Source of the DNA: Streptomyces albospinus
GTDB lineage: Bacteria > Actinomycetota > Actinomycetes > Streptomycetales > Streptomycetaceae
Direction of reading: 5' to 3'
Length of the DNA stretch: 60,750 nucleotides
Assembly (NCBI RefSeq): GCF_014648695.1
Contig: NZ_BMRP01000006.1
Span: forward strand, 63,494-124,243
Positions 8,640 through 16,053 of this stretch are shown piece after piece. Within the stretch, counting starts at the first letter, position 1. Each line of letters begins with the position of its first letter. The notes under the pieces are model-generated. The model saw only the letters and a program-made list of their open reading frames with translations, did not search any database and was not told where the DNA came from. Both the position numbers and the translations under genes were made by a program.

Positions 8640-9830
8640 TCAGACGGTGGGCGACCCGCCGCGGGGGCGGCCCGTGGTCGGCTCGTCGCAGGATTGCTCG
8701 GTGGCCGGTCGGCCGACGTTCCGGCCGGGGGCGGAGCCGTCGGCGGACCGGCCTGCGGCAGGCTCGTCGCCGGGCCGGCCGGAGGCGGGGCCGTCGGCGG
8801 ACTGCCGGTTGGCCGGTCCGCCGACCGGCTGCTCCGTGACCGGCTCGCCGCAGGAGTGGCGCGTGACAAGTCGGGCGGGCAGCAACACCGTTGCGGCCGG
8901 CCGGCCCTCGATACGTTCCAGCAGGGCCTGCACCGCGGCCCTGCCCAGGTCGCGGGTCGGCTGGGCGATGGCGGTCAGCGGCGGATCGGTGTGCGCGAAC
9001 CACGGCACGTCGTCGTAGACCACCAGCGCCATGTCATCGGGGACGCGCAGCCCGCGCGCCCGCAGTTCGTCCATCGCGCCGAGCGCCATCAGGTTGTCGG
9101 TGGCCAGCACCGCGTCCGGCGGTTCGGGGAGGTCGAGGAAGTCGCTCATCACCCGCCGGCCGCCGGTGTGCTGGAGGTCAAGGGAGGCCCCGACACGTTC
9201 GTCGGGCAGCGGGATGCCGTGCGCGGCCAGTGCCGCACGGAAGAGCTCCAGGCGCTCGTCGCCGGTGGGGGTGCCGGCCGGGGCGACGATGATCGCGGGG
9301 CGGCGGCGGCCGAGGGCGGCGAGGTGGGCGGCGAGGTCGGTGAGCGCGGCACGGCCGTCGGCGCGGACGCAGGGGGCGTCGATACCGGGCACGGTGCGGT
9401 CCAGCAGGACCAGCGGGGTGCCGGAGGCGACGACCTCGCGGAGCATCGCCGAACCGGTACCGGCCGAGCTGACCAGCAGGCCGTCGATCCGGCGGTCGAG
9501 CAGGGTGCGGATGTAGTCGTCCTGCTGCTCGGGGCGTTCGCCGGCGTTGCCGATGACCAGGCTGTAGCCGAGGCTGCGGGCGGCGTCCTCGACGGCGTCG
9601 GCGAGCTCGGTGAAGAACGGGTTGGTGAGGTCGCTGATGACCAGGCCGAGCGCGCCGGTGCGGGCGGTGCGCAGGGCGCGGGCGACGTTGTTGGGGCGGT
9701 AGCCCAGCTCCCGTACGGCGGCGAGCACCCGCTCACGGGTCTCCGCGACCGGGCTGTTGCCGTTGAGGACCCGGGAGACGGTGGCGACGGAGACCCCCGC
9801 CCGCTCTGCCACATCCTTGATGTTCGCCAT
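8640..9830 (-). CDS. LacI family repressor of the rbs operon (RbsR-like)
   Basis: A 396-aa LacI/GalR regulator. The N-terminal DNA-binding domain is clear (NIKDVAERAGVSVATVSRVL, then the hinge RPNNVARALRT), followed by a type-1 periplasmic-like sensor domain for a sugar such as ribose. It is 50-60 residues longer than usual: the C-terminus after HSCGEP is a repetitive tail of degenerate PADRQSADGPASGRPG-like units. ATG 9830 matches the family N-terminus; an upstream in-frame extension is rejected. It is the first gene of the operon, with two palindromic operators about 195-240 bp upstream, so it should repress itself and the transporter. Confidence 0.92.
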   Translation of the reverse strand: MANIKDVAERAGVSVATVSRVLNGNSPVAETRERVLAAVRELGYRPNNVARALRTARTGALGLVISDLTNPFFTELADAVEDAARSLGYSLVIGNAGERPEQQDDYIRTLLDRRIDGLLVSSAGTGSAMLREVVASGTPLVLLDRTVPGIDAPCVRADGRAALTDLAAHLAALGRRRPAIIVAPAGTPTGDERLELFRAALAAHGIPLPDERVGASLDLQHTGGRRVMSDFLDLPEPPDAVLATDNLMALGAMDELRARGLRVPDDMALVVYDDVPWFAHTDPPLTAIAQPTRDLGRAAVQALLERIEGRPAATVLLPARLVTRHSCGEPVTEQPVGGPANRQSADGPASGRPGDEPAAGRSADGSAPGRNVGRPATEQSCDEPTTGRPRGGSPTV

Positions 9831-10023
9831 GGCGCCGTTGCCGTCCTGTCGGTGAGTGTGCTGGTCGCCGTCGACCTGCCCATGCGATCCGCCCGGAACG
9901 CGCGAGGCGGTCCCGGCGACCGGCGCGATCGATACGTACGTGCTCGATGGGTGCGTACTCGTTGCGTGCGTGCTCGTTGCCTGCCTGCTCGGCGAGTTCG
10001 GCGAGTACGCGATCAAGGAGCCC

Positions 10024-10040
10024 GTGTAATCGATTACGCG
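10024..10040. promoter_or_regulatory. LacI-family operator, site 1
   Basis: Perfect 12-bp palindrome GTAATCGATTAC (core 10026-10037) upstream of the LacI-rbs operon. The central CG and symmetric arms fit LacI-family operators. An identical core lies 34 bp away, centre to centre. Confidence 0.8.
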
Positions 10041-10057
10041 CGGTTTCGCGAGGCCCT

Positions 10058-10073
10058 ACGTAATCGATTACAC
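10058..10073. promoter_or_regulatory. LacI-family operator, site 2
   Basis: Second exact copy of GTAATCGATTAC (core 10060-10071). The exact duplication of a 12-bp palindrome in a GC-rich background strongly implies a paired operator controlling the rbs operon, with the promoter likely between or beside the sites. Confidence 0.8.
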
Positions 10074-10159
10074 GGCGGCCGCGTCAAGACTCCGCGATTG
10101 TTGCCTGCGTCACAGAGGGTGCGTCAGGCGTTGTCACGACGGCCACATCGACCGCACGG

Positions 10160-10187
10160 CTACCGGCTACCGGCTACCGGCTACCGG
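10160..10187. repeat. Heptamer array (CTACCGG)x4
   Basis: Four perfect copies of CTACCGG between the rbs operators and the ohr terminator. The reverse complement of this unit forms a second array at 10981-11036 on the other side of ohr. Confidence 0.9.
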
Positions 10188-10214
10188 CTCAGGGGCGCGC
10201 CACGGCGGAACGGC

Positions 10215-10246
10215 CGAGGGCCGCACCCACTGGGGTACGGCCCTCG
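10215..10246 (-). terminator. Hairpin terminator downstream of ohr
   Basis: Stem CGAGGGCCG (10215-10223) pairs with CGGCCCTCG (10238-10246); one mismatch, then four more pairs close a 4-nt loop. It lies about 70 bp past the ohr stop. The stem is strong, but there is no long U-run, as is common in Streptomyces. Confidence 0.75.
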
Positions 10247-10315
10247 ACTTCTGCACGCTGTACGCGGCGAACGCGGCCACGCGCCCTCACATCAGGCGAC
10301 GGTCGGCTCGACGCG

Positions 10316-10744
10316 TCAGGCGACGGTCAGCTTGACGTCGATGTTGCCTCGGGTGGCGTGGGAGTACGGGCACACCTGGTGCGCCTTCTCCACGAGGTCC
10401 TTGGCGGTGGCCGCGTCGACGTTGGGAATCGAAGCGGAAATCTCGACCGTAAGGCCGAAGCCGCCGTCCGGGGTCTTGCCGATGCCGACCTTGGCGGTCA
10501 CTCGGGAGCCGGAGACATCCGCGTTCTCCCGGCGGGCGACGACGCTGAGCGCGCCCTGGAAGCAGGCGCTGTAGCCCGCCGCGAAGAGCTGCTCCGGGTT
10601 GGTGCCGGCGCCGCTGCCACCCTGCTCCTTGGGCGGGTTGACGACGACGTCGAGCTTGCCGTCGTCGCTGGCGACGCGGCCGTCGCGGCCGTTCTCAGCG
10701 GTGGCGACGGCGGTGTAGACGACGTCGACGGTCTGGATGGACAT
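10316..10744 (-). CDS. ohr: Organic hydroperoxide resistance protein (Ohr/OsmC family)
   Basis: A 142-aa thiol peroxidase that reduces organic and lipid hydroperoxides. The two reactive cysteines are in their family contexts: YSACFQGAL (Cys61, peroxidatic) and VCPYSHATRGN (Cys125, resolving). The length matches the family. ATG 10744 has a strong AGGAGG site 8 nt upstream. No OhrR is adjacent. The last 22 bases of the gene, including the stop, are imperfectly duplicated just downstream (10291-10313). Confidence 0.95.
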   Translation of the reverse strand: MSIQTVDVVYTAVATAENGRDGRVASDDGKLDVVVNPPKEQGGSGAGTNPEQLFAAGYSACFQGALSVVARRENADVSGSRVTAKVGIGKTPDGGFGLTVEISASIPNVDAATAKDLVEKAHQVCPYSHATRGNIDVKLTVA

Positions 10745-11397
10745 ACCGAATCCTCCTGTAGTTCGCCGCGACTCGCGCCCACGGATCGCGACGGCTTGCC
10801 GCTGAGCCTAACGGGCGGGGAGGAGGGAGGCGAGGCTCACAGAGTCGCAGGCAGACTTCTTGCCTCCCCCCGCCCACCAACCCCACCCACCACCCAACAG
10901 TCACCACCCAACAAGTCACCAGTCCGCAGTCCGCAGTCCGCAGTCCGCGGAATCAGCAGCCGACAGCGGGCAACGGCAATCGGTAGCCGGTAGCCGGTAG
11001 CCGGTAGCCGGTAGCCGGTAGCCGGTAGCCGGTAGCCGGCAACGACAGCCGGTGGTCAGCAGCAGGCAACCGGCAGTCGGACCCGGTAACCGGAGCCGCT
11101 AGCCGGTGGCAGGCCACCGACGGGCAGCGGGCAGCGCTGTGCGGACCGTGGTCAGCGGAACGTCGGCAGTCGGCACTCGACGGACAGCCCGCCGTGAGTC
11201 GTCGGCTTCTCCTCACCTTCGCGTGCTGCATGCCGCGCGCCGCATGCCGCTTCCCGCCGCCTCCCATTCGGCCGTCCAACGCCCGTCCGGTGACGGGCTG
11301 TTGGGTCCGGCCCCGCCCGGCGGCGAGGCGCCGGGCGGCGGACAGAGCCAACAGCCGAGGACGCACGGCTCGCGGCTCGCGGCCGGCGGAAGGAGTC
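10745..11397. other. 653-bp non-coding, repeat-rich region
   Basis: No convincing gene. It contains a CACCCAAC-rich stretch (about 10865-10920), four copies of CAGTCCG (about 10921-10948), eight copies of the heptamer CGGTAGC (10981-11036) and scattered CCGGTAG remnants to about 11110. Open frames here are only translations of these repeats. The ohr promoter must lie in its left part. Confidence 0.7.
10981..11036. repeat. Heptamer array (CGGTAGC)x8
   Basis: Eight perfect 7-nt copies. In register CCGGTAG this is the reverse complement of the CTACCGG array at 10160-10187, so the two arrays face each other as inverted repeats around ohr. Confidence 0.92.
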
Positions 11398-12420
11398 TCA
11401 GTCGGCGAGGCTCACGATCATCTTTCCGGTGTTGTCGCCGCGGAGCAGGCCCAGGAATGCCTCGGCACCGTTCTCGATGCCCTGCACCTTGGTCTCGTCG
11501 TACTTCAGGTCGCCGGAGCGGATCCAGGCGGAGACCTCCTCGACGAACTGGGGGCGCAGCGCGGAGTGGTCGCTGACCAGGAGCCCCTGGAGGCGCAGGC
11601 GCTTGCCGATGACCATGGCGAGGTTGCGCGGGGCGGGGCTGGGCTCCGTGGCGTTGTACATGGAGATCATGCCGCAGACGGCCACTCGGCCATGGACGTT
11701 GAGCGCGCTGATGGCGGCTTCGAGGTGGTCACCGCCGACGTTGTCGAAGTAGACGTCGATGCCGTCGGGGGCGGCTTCCTTGAGCTGCCGGGTGACATCG
11801 CCGTTCTTGTAGTTGAAGGCGGCGTCGAAGCCGTACTCCTCCACCAGGAGCTTGACCTTCTCGTCGGTGCCGGCGGAGCCGATGACCCGGGAGGCGCCCT
11901 TGAGGCGGGCGATCTGGCCGACCTCGCTGCCCACCGCACCGGCCGCGCCGGAGACGAAGACGGCTTCGCCCTCCTTGAACGAGCCGACCTCCAGCAGGCC
12001 CGCGTACGCGGTCAGGCCGGGCATGCCCAGGACGCCGAGGTAAGCCGTCAGCGGGGCGAGCGACGGGTCCACCTTGGCGGCGCGGCTGCCGTCGACGACC
12101 GCGTACTCGCGCCAGCCGAGGCCGTGCAGGACGTGATCGCCGACCGCGATGCCCTCGGCGCGCGAGGCGAGGACCTCGCCGACCGCGCCGCCGTCCATCG
12201 GCTGGTCGAGCTGGAAGGGCGGGACATAGGACTTCACGTCGTTCATCCGGCCGCGCATGTACGGGTCGACGGAGAAGTAGGAGTTCTTGACGAGGATCTG
12301 GCCGTCGGCGAGCTCGGGCAGCGCGGCCTCGCGGAGCGCGAAGTCGTCGGGGGTGGGCCAGCCCTGCGGGCGGGCGACGAGGTGCCATTCGCGGCTGATC
12401 GTGGGCAGCGATGCGGACAT
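11398..12420 (-). CDS. NADP-dependent MDR oxidoreductase (CurA/leukotriene B4 dehydrogenase type)
   Basis: A 340-aa zinc-independent medium-chain reductase that reduces activated C=C bonds of enones or quinones with NADPH. It shows the family start REWHLVARPQGWP, the YFSVDPYMRGRM block at 48-59 and the Rossmann loop SGAAGAVGSEVGQ at 157-169. ATG 12420 has GGAGGA 8 nt upstream; an upstream in-frame ATG at 12456 lies inside the operator and is rejected. It is divergent from a MarR gene, with a perfect inverted repeat between, so it is probably induced by electrophiles through that MarR. Confidence 0.92.
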   Translation of the reverse strand: MSASLPTISREWHLVARPQGWPTPDDFALREAALPELADGQILVKNSYFSVDPYMRGRMNDVKSYVPPFQLDQPMDGGAVGEVLASRAEGIAVGDHVLHGLGWREYAVVDGSRAAKVDPSLAPLTAYLGVLGMPGLTAYAGLLEVGSFKEGEAVFVSGAAGAVGSEVGQIARLKGASRVIGSAGTDEKVKLLVEEYGFDAAFNYKNGDVTRQLKEAAPDGIDVYFDNVGGDHLEAAISALNVHGRVAVCGMISMYNATEPSPAPRNLAMVIGKRLRLQGLLVSDHSALRPQFVEEVSAWIRSGDLKYDETKVQGIENGAEAFLGLLRGDNTGKMIVSLAD

Positions 12421-12436
12421 GAGCTGATCCTCCAAA

Positions 12437-12455
12437 TGTTTCAGTACCTGAAACA
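12437..12455. promoter_or_regulatory. MarR operator
   Basis: Perfect inverted repeat TGTTTCAG-TAC-CTGAAACA, arms of 8 bp and a 3-bp spacer, in the 87-bp divergent gap. Binding here would block transcription of the oxidoreductase and probably the regulator. The 19-bp size and symmetry fit MarR dimers. Confidence 0.82.
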
Positions 12456-12471
12456 ATCATGCGCATCGATA

Positions 12472-12507
12472 TTTCACGCTGTCAAGCAATTGGGTATCCT
12501 GGCGTGT
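12472..12507 (+). promoter_or_regulatory. Candidate promoter for the MarR gene (possibly leaderless)
   Basis: A TATCCT -10 box at 12495-12500 ends 7 nt before the ATG, with TTTCAC at 12472-12477 spaced 17 nt upstream as a possible -35. This spacing and the lack of a Shine-Dalgarno sequence suggest a leaderless mRNA starting at the ATG. Confidence 0.45.
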
Positions 12508-13038
12508 ATGACCCCGCGCCCAGACCCCTTGACCGTCGACGTCGTCGACCTGATCGGCACCGTCGTCGTCCGCTTCCACGAGGAGTACGAGCACGCCGCG
12601 GCCGAGCACTCGCTCACCGGCGCCCAGGCCCGGCTGCTCAGCCTGCTGGCCGCGGAGCCACTGCCCATGCGCCGGCTCGCCCAGCGGCTGAAGTGCGAGC
12701 CGTCGAATGTGACCGGCATCGTGGACCGCCTGGAGTCCCGCGGTCTGGTGGAGCGCCGCCCGGACCCGGCCGACCGCCGCGTCAAGCTGGCCGCCCCGAC
12801 GGCCGAGGGCACGCGGACGGCCGAACGGCTGCGGGCGTCCCTGGACTTCGCCCGCGAGCCACTGGGGCAACTGACCGTCGCCGAGCGCACCCTGCTCAAG
12901 CAGCTCCTCCAGCGGATGCTGGGCATCGATCCCGAGCCGTCGCAGAAGACAGGGGAGACGGAGAAGGCAGAGAAGGCAGAGAAGGCAGAGAAGGGGGAGA
13001 AGGCAGAGAAGGGGGAGAAGGGGGAGAAGGCTCGGTAG
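12508..13038 (+). CDS. MarR family transcriptional regulator
   Basis: A 176-aa winged-helix regulator with the MarR core MRRLAQRLKCEPSNVTGIVDRLESRGLVERR followed by the wing DPADRRVKL. The C-terminus is unusual: after about residue 150 come repeated three-residue units (EKAEKAEKGEK type), coded by a 9-nt tandem repeat at about 12957-13035, giving a highly charged tail. The gene is divergent from the oxidoreductase it probably represses. A very stable hairpin terminates it 26 bp past the stop. Confidence 0.93.
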   Translation: MTPRPDPLTVDVVDLIGTVVVRFHEEYEHAAAEHSLTGAQARLLSLLAAEPLPMRRLAQRLKCEPSNVTGIVDRLESRGLVERRPDPADRRVKLAAPTAEGTRTAERLRASLDFAREPLGQLTVAERTLLKQLLQRMLGIDPEPSQKTGETEKAEKAEKAEKGEKAEKGEKGEKAR

Positions 13039-13063
13039 GAGGTGGCGGGGGCGATGTGTTCCT

Positions 13064-13115
13064 CCCGGTGAGCCCCTGCCGGCCGGAGGTCTCCGGTCGG
13101 CAGGGGCTCACCGGG
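13064..13115. terminator. Strong rho-independent hairpin after the MarR gene
   Basis: A perfect 18-bp stem (13064-13081 with 13098-13115) whose loop forms a further 6-bp stem CCGGAG/CTCCGG. No U-tract follows, so termination would rely on stem stability. Confidence 0.85.
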
Positions 13116-13236
13116 AAGGGCTCACCGGCAGGGGATCGGGGGTGGTGGCCGCGGTCGGCGGTGCGGGAATTGGCCCAGGGTTTCTGCGGTGGAGTGTCCC
13201 AGGCGGTTGGGCCGGTGGCGTTCTAATCTGGTCGGC

Positions 13237-13860
13237 ATGACGCTCCAGAGCAACACCCGCCACACTGTTGACTTCTACTTCGACCCCATCTGCCCGTTCG
13301 CCTGGATCTCCTCCCGCTGGATCCTGGAGGTCGAGCGCCACCGCGACCTGGATCTGCGTTTCCGGGTCATGAGCCTGTCCGTGCTCAACGAAGGCCGCGA
13401 GGACCTTCCCGAGAGGTACCGCGAGCTGCTGGACAAGGGCTGGGGCCCGGTGCGGGTGTGCATCGCGGCTGCCCAGGAGCACGGGGAGGAGGTGCTGCGG
13501 GATCTGTACACCGCGCTCGGCACCCGTATCCACAACAACGGCCGCGAGGACACCGCGGCCGTCATCGAGGAGGCGCTGGCCGAGGTCGGGCTCCCCGTCG
13601 AGCTGGCGCAGGCAGCCGGTCGGGACACGTACGACGACGCGCTGCGCAAGAGTCACCACGAGGGCATGGACCCGGTCGGCGAGGACGTCGGCACGCCGAC
13701 GATCCACATCGACGGGGTCGCGTTCTTCGGCCCGGTGCTGATGGCGATCCCGCGGGGTGAGGACGCGGTGCGGGTCTTCGACGGCGCCCGGCTGCTCGCC
13801 GGTTACGACAAGTTCTTCGAGCTGAAGCGGACCCGCACCGGGGAGTTCGATTTCAGTTGA
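13237..13860 (+). CDS. Mycothiol-dependent nitroreductase/DsbA-fold protein (Rv2466c-like)
   Basis: A 207-aa thioredoxin-fold protein of the DsbA/FrnE group. The active-site motif CPFAW (Cys19) in [14 protein letters not shown] matches Rv2466c-type mycothiol-dependent reductases, which use a single nucleophilic cysteine. Other family blocks are [11 protein letters not shown] and the cis-Pro region [13 protein letters not shown] 13237 fits the family N-terminus; the ribosome site is weak. It stands alone between two hairpin regions. Confidence 0.88.
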   Translation: MTLQSNTRHTVDFYFDPICPFAWISSRWILEVERHRDLDLRFRVMSLSVLNEGREDLPERYRELLDKGWGPVRVCIAAAQEHGEEVLRDLYTALGTRIHNNGREDTAAVIEEALAEVGLPVELAQAAGRDTYDDALRKSHHEGMDPVGEDVGTPTIHIDGVAFFGPVLMAIPRGEDAVRVFDGARLLAGYDKFFELKRTRTGEFDFS

Positions 13861-13915
13861 GGGGCCGGCGGGGCGGCCCGCCTGAAAGCAGCCAAGTCGA
13901 GGAGAGTTGAGGAGA

Positions 13916-14000
13916 CCTGACCTGACCTGACCTGAGCTGAGCTGAGCTGAGGTGAGGTGAGCTGAGCCGAGGTGAGGTGAGGTGAGGTGAGCTCACCTCA
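13916..14000. repeat. 5-bp tandem repeat array ending in an 18-bp palindrome
   Basis: Fifteen consecutive 5-mers of the form CCTGA, GCTGA or GGTGA (13916-13990), followed by GCTCACCTCA. The join makes a perfect 18-bp palindrome at 13983-14000. It sits between convergent genes and could act as a bidirectional terminator. Confidence 0.9.
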
Positions 14001-14025
14001 GCCGGCTAGTTGAGTTGACTGGTCG

Positions 14026-15891
14026 TCACATCTGTTGAGTGTGGCGCTTGTTGAGCGTCCCAGAGGTGGGGGCTCCCGTTACGGAAGATGCCGGCCCGGT
14101 CGCTCCCGCACCTGCCGGCCCCGTACCTGCCGCTCCCGTCGCTCCCGCACCTGTCGCTCCCGTCCCCGCCGCTCGTGTGCCCACCGCTCGTGTGCCGGTG
14201 GCTTTCCCGGCGTCCTCCCCCGACCATCCGGCGCCGTTCCCGGCAGCGCCATCCGCCGCTGGGCCATCCGCCGCTGGGCCGTCTGCCGCTGGGCCGTCCG
14301 CCGCAGCTGGATCCCCGGGGGCGCCGTCTCCCGCAACCGCCGCTGTCCGTACGCCCCGTAGGAGGGTCACCGCCAGGACGGCGGCTGCGGCCATCACGGC
14401 GGCGGCGCACAGGACGGCGGCGTGCAGGCCGTGGGTGAAGGCCGTGCGGGCGGCGGTCAGCAGGGCCGCGCCGATCCGGCCGGGGAGGTGGGCGGCGACC
14501 GCGGTGGCGCCGGCGAGGGTTTCGCGGGCGGCGTCGGCGGCGCGGGCCGGGAGGCCGGGGGGCAGTGCGCCGCCGATGTCGCCGCGGTAGACGGCGCTGC
14601 CGATGCTGCCCAGGATCGCCATCCCCAGGGCGCCGCCCAGTTCGGTGCCGGACTCCAGGAGTGCCGAGGCGGAGCCCGCCCGCTCCGGTGGGGCGACGCC
14701 GATGGCGAGTTCGTTGCCGAGGGACATGACCATCACCAGTCCGGAGGCGTAGACGGCGGAACCGGCCAGGACCAACCACAGGGGCGAGGCCGGTTCCAAC
14801 CAGGACAGCCAGATGAAGCCGCCGGCGGCGAGGGCGAAGCCGAGGGTGATGACGTACGCCCGGTCGATGCGTCGGGCGAGTGCGGCGGACAGCGGTGCCA
14901 TGCCGCCGACGGCGAGGGTCGGGACCAGGTTCCACAGCGCGGCCTCCAGGGGGCTCATGCCCCGTACGGACTGGAGGTACTGGGTGAAGAACACCGCGCA
15001 GCCGACGACGGCGAACATCGCCAGCAGGTTCATCAGGATCGAGCCGCTGAAGCCGCGGTGCCGGAAGAGTTCCAGGTCGAGCATCGGGTGGCGGGCGGTG
15101 CGCTGCCGGCGGACGAACGCGAGGGCGGCGAGCAGGCCGACGACCAGGGCGGCGACCGGCGGTGCGGTCACGCCGTTGCGGGCGATCTCCTTGATGCCGT
15201 AGACGGCGGGGAGCATGGCGGCCAGGGAGAGAGCGCTGCTGGGGAGGTCGAAGCGGCCGGCCGCGGGGTTCCTGAACTCCGGGAGCAGCAGCGGGCCGCA
15301 GATCAGGAGCAGCGCCATCGCGGGGGTGTTGACCAGGAAGACCGAGCCCCACCAGAAGTGCTCCAGGAGTACCCCGCTGAGCACCGGGCCGATCGCGATG
15401 CCGCCGGTGACCGCCACCGACCAGATGGCGACCGCCTTGCCGCGCTGGGTGGCGTCGTGGAAGAGGTTCCGGATCAGGGCGAGGGTGGAGGGCATCAGGG
15501 TCGCGCCGCCGACGCCGAGCAGGGCGCGGGCGGCGATGAGCATGTCGGCGCTCTGCGCATAGGCGGCGAGTCCGGAGGCGAGGGCGAAGAGGGCGGCGCC
15601 GGTGAGCAGCAGCCGGCGGCGGCCGATGCGGTCGCCGAGCGCGCCCATGGTGATCAGCAGGCCGGCGAGGACGAATCCGTAGACGTCGAGGATCCACAGC
15701 TGCTGGATGCTGCTGGGCTCCAGTTGGGCGGTCAGGAACGGCACCGCGAAGTAGAGGACCGAGACGTCCATGGAGACGAGCAGGCAGGGCAGCAGCAGGA
15801 CGGCGAGGGCGAGCCATTCGCGGCGTCCTGCCTTCGGGGCGGGTGCGTCCGGCGCCGGAGGCGTGTACGGGGTAAACGTCATGGCGGCCAT
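14026..15891 (-). CDS. MFS drug efflux transporter, DHA2 family (14 TM)
   Basis: A 621-aa proton-coupled exporter. About 14 hydrophobic helices are visible, with the motif-A loop MGALGDRIGRRRLLL and the DHA2 motif-C region GGIAIGPVLSGVLL. After about residue 510 comes a roughly 110-residue Ala/Gly/Pro tail of repeats (PAADG units coded by a 15-nt tandem repeat near 14250-14310, then TGATGAG-like units). Two ATGs (15891 and 15882) are possible. It is divergent from the GntR-TetR regulator, and operator-like sites lie in front of both genes. Confidence 0.92.
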   Translation of the reverse strand: MAAMTFTPYTPPAPDAPAPKAGRREWLALAVLLLPCLLVSMDVSVLYFAVPFLTAQLEPSSIQQLWILDVYGFVLAGLLITMGALGDRIGRRRLLLTGAALFALASGLAAYAQSADMLIAARALLGVGGATLMPSTLALIRNLFHDATQRGKAVAIWSVAVTGGIAIGPVLSGVLLEHFWWGSVFLVNTPAMALLLICGPLLLPEFRNPAAGRFDLPSSALSLAAMLPAVYGIKEIARNGVTAPPVAALVVGLLAALAFVRRQRTARHPMLDLELFRHRGFSGSILMNLLAMFAVVGCAVFFTQYLQSVRGMSPLEAALWNLVPTLAVGGMAPLSAALARRIDRAYVITLGFALAAGGFIWLSWLEPASPLWLVLAGSAVYASGLVMVMSLGNELAIGVAPPERAGSASALLESGTELGGALGMAILGSIGSAVYRGDIGGALPPGLPARAADAARETLAGATAVAAHLPGRIGAALLTAARTAFTHGLHAAVLCAAAVMAAAAVLAVTLLRGVRTAAVAGDGAPGDPAAADGPAADGPAADGPAADGAAGNGAGWSGEDAGKATGTRAVGTRAAGTGATGAGATGAAGTGPAGAGATGPASSVTGAPTSGTLNKRHTQQM

Positions 15892-15951
15892 GCGTAGGCA
15901 GGGGGTGTTTACGGCGCAAACGATAGGAGGGGAAGGAGAGTTGGGGGTTCG

Positions 15952-15966
15952 TCACACTAGTGCACT
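15952..15966. promoter_or_regulatory. Operator-like site in front of the MFS gene
   Basis: Contains the 8-bp palindrome CACTAGTG (15955-15962). Read on the minus strand it gives GTGCACTAGTG, nearly the same as the second site at 16030-16041 read on the plus strand, so each gene has one copy in the same relative orientation. Confidence 0.7.
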
Positions 15967-16029
15967 GCGGGATGGCGGGGCGGTGAGATGGGGGGGCGCT
16001 GGTAGGCTCGGGGGGCCTCAGGACCGTTG

Positions 16030-16041
16030 GTGCACTAGTAC
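16030..16041. promoter_or_regulatory. Operator-like site in front of the GntR-TetR gene
   Basis: GTGCACTAGTAC, a near-perfect palindrome ending 12 nt before the GTG start and just before the GGAGG ribosome site at 16042-16046. Binding here would block transcription or translation of the regulator itself. The GT-N-AC form fits GntR-type recognition. Confidence 0.7.
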
Positions 16042-16053
16042 GGAGGTTGCCTC

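Noticed and set aside
10953..11366. Minus-strand open frame ending in repeated GYRLPAT units
   Set aside because: It is simply a translation of the CGGTAGC heptamer array; no start site or homology.
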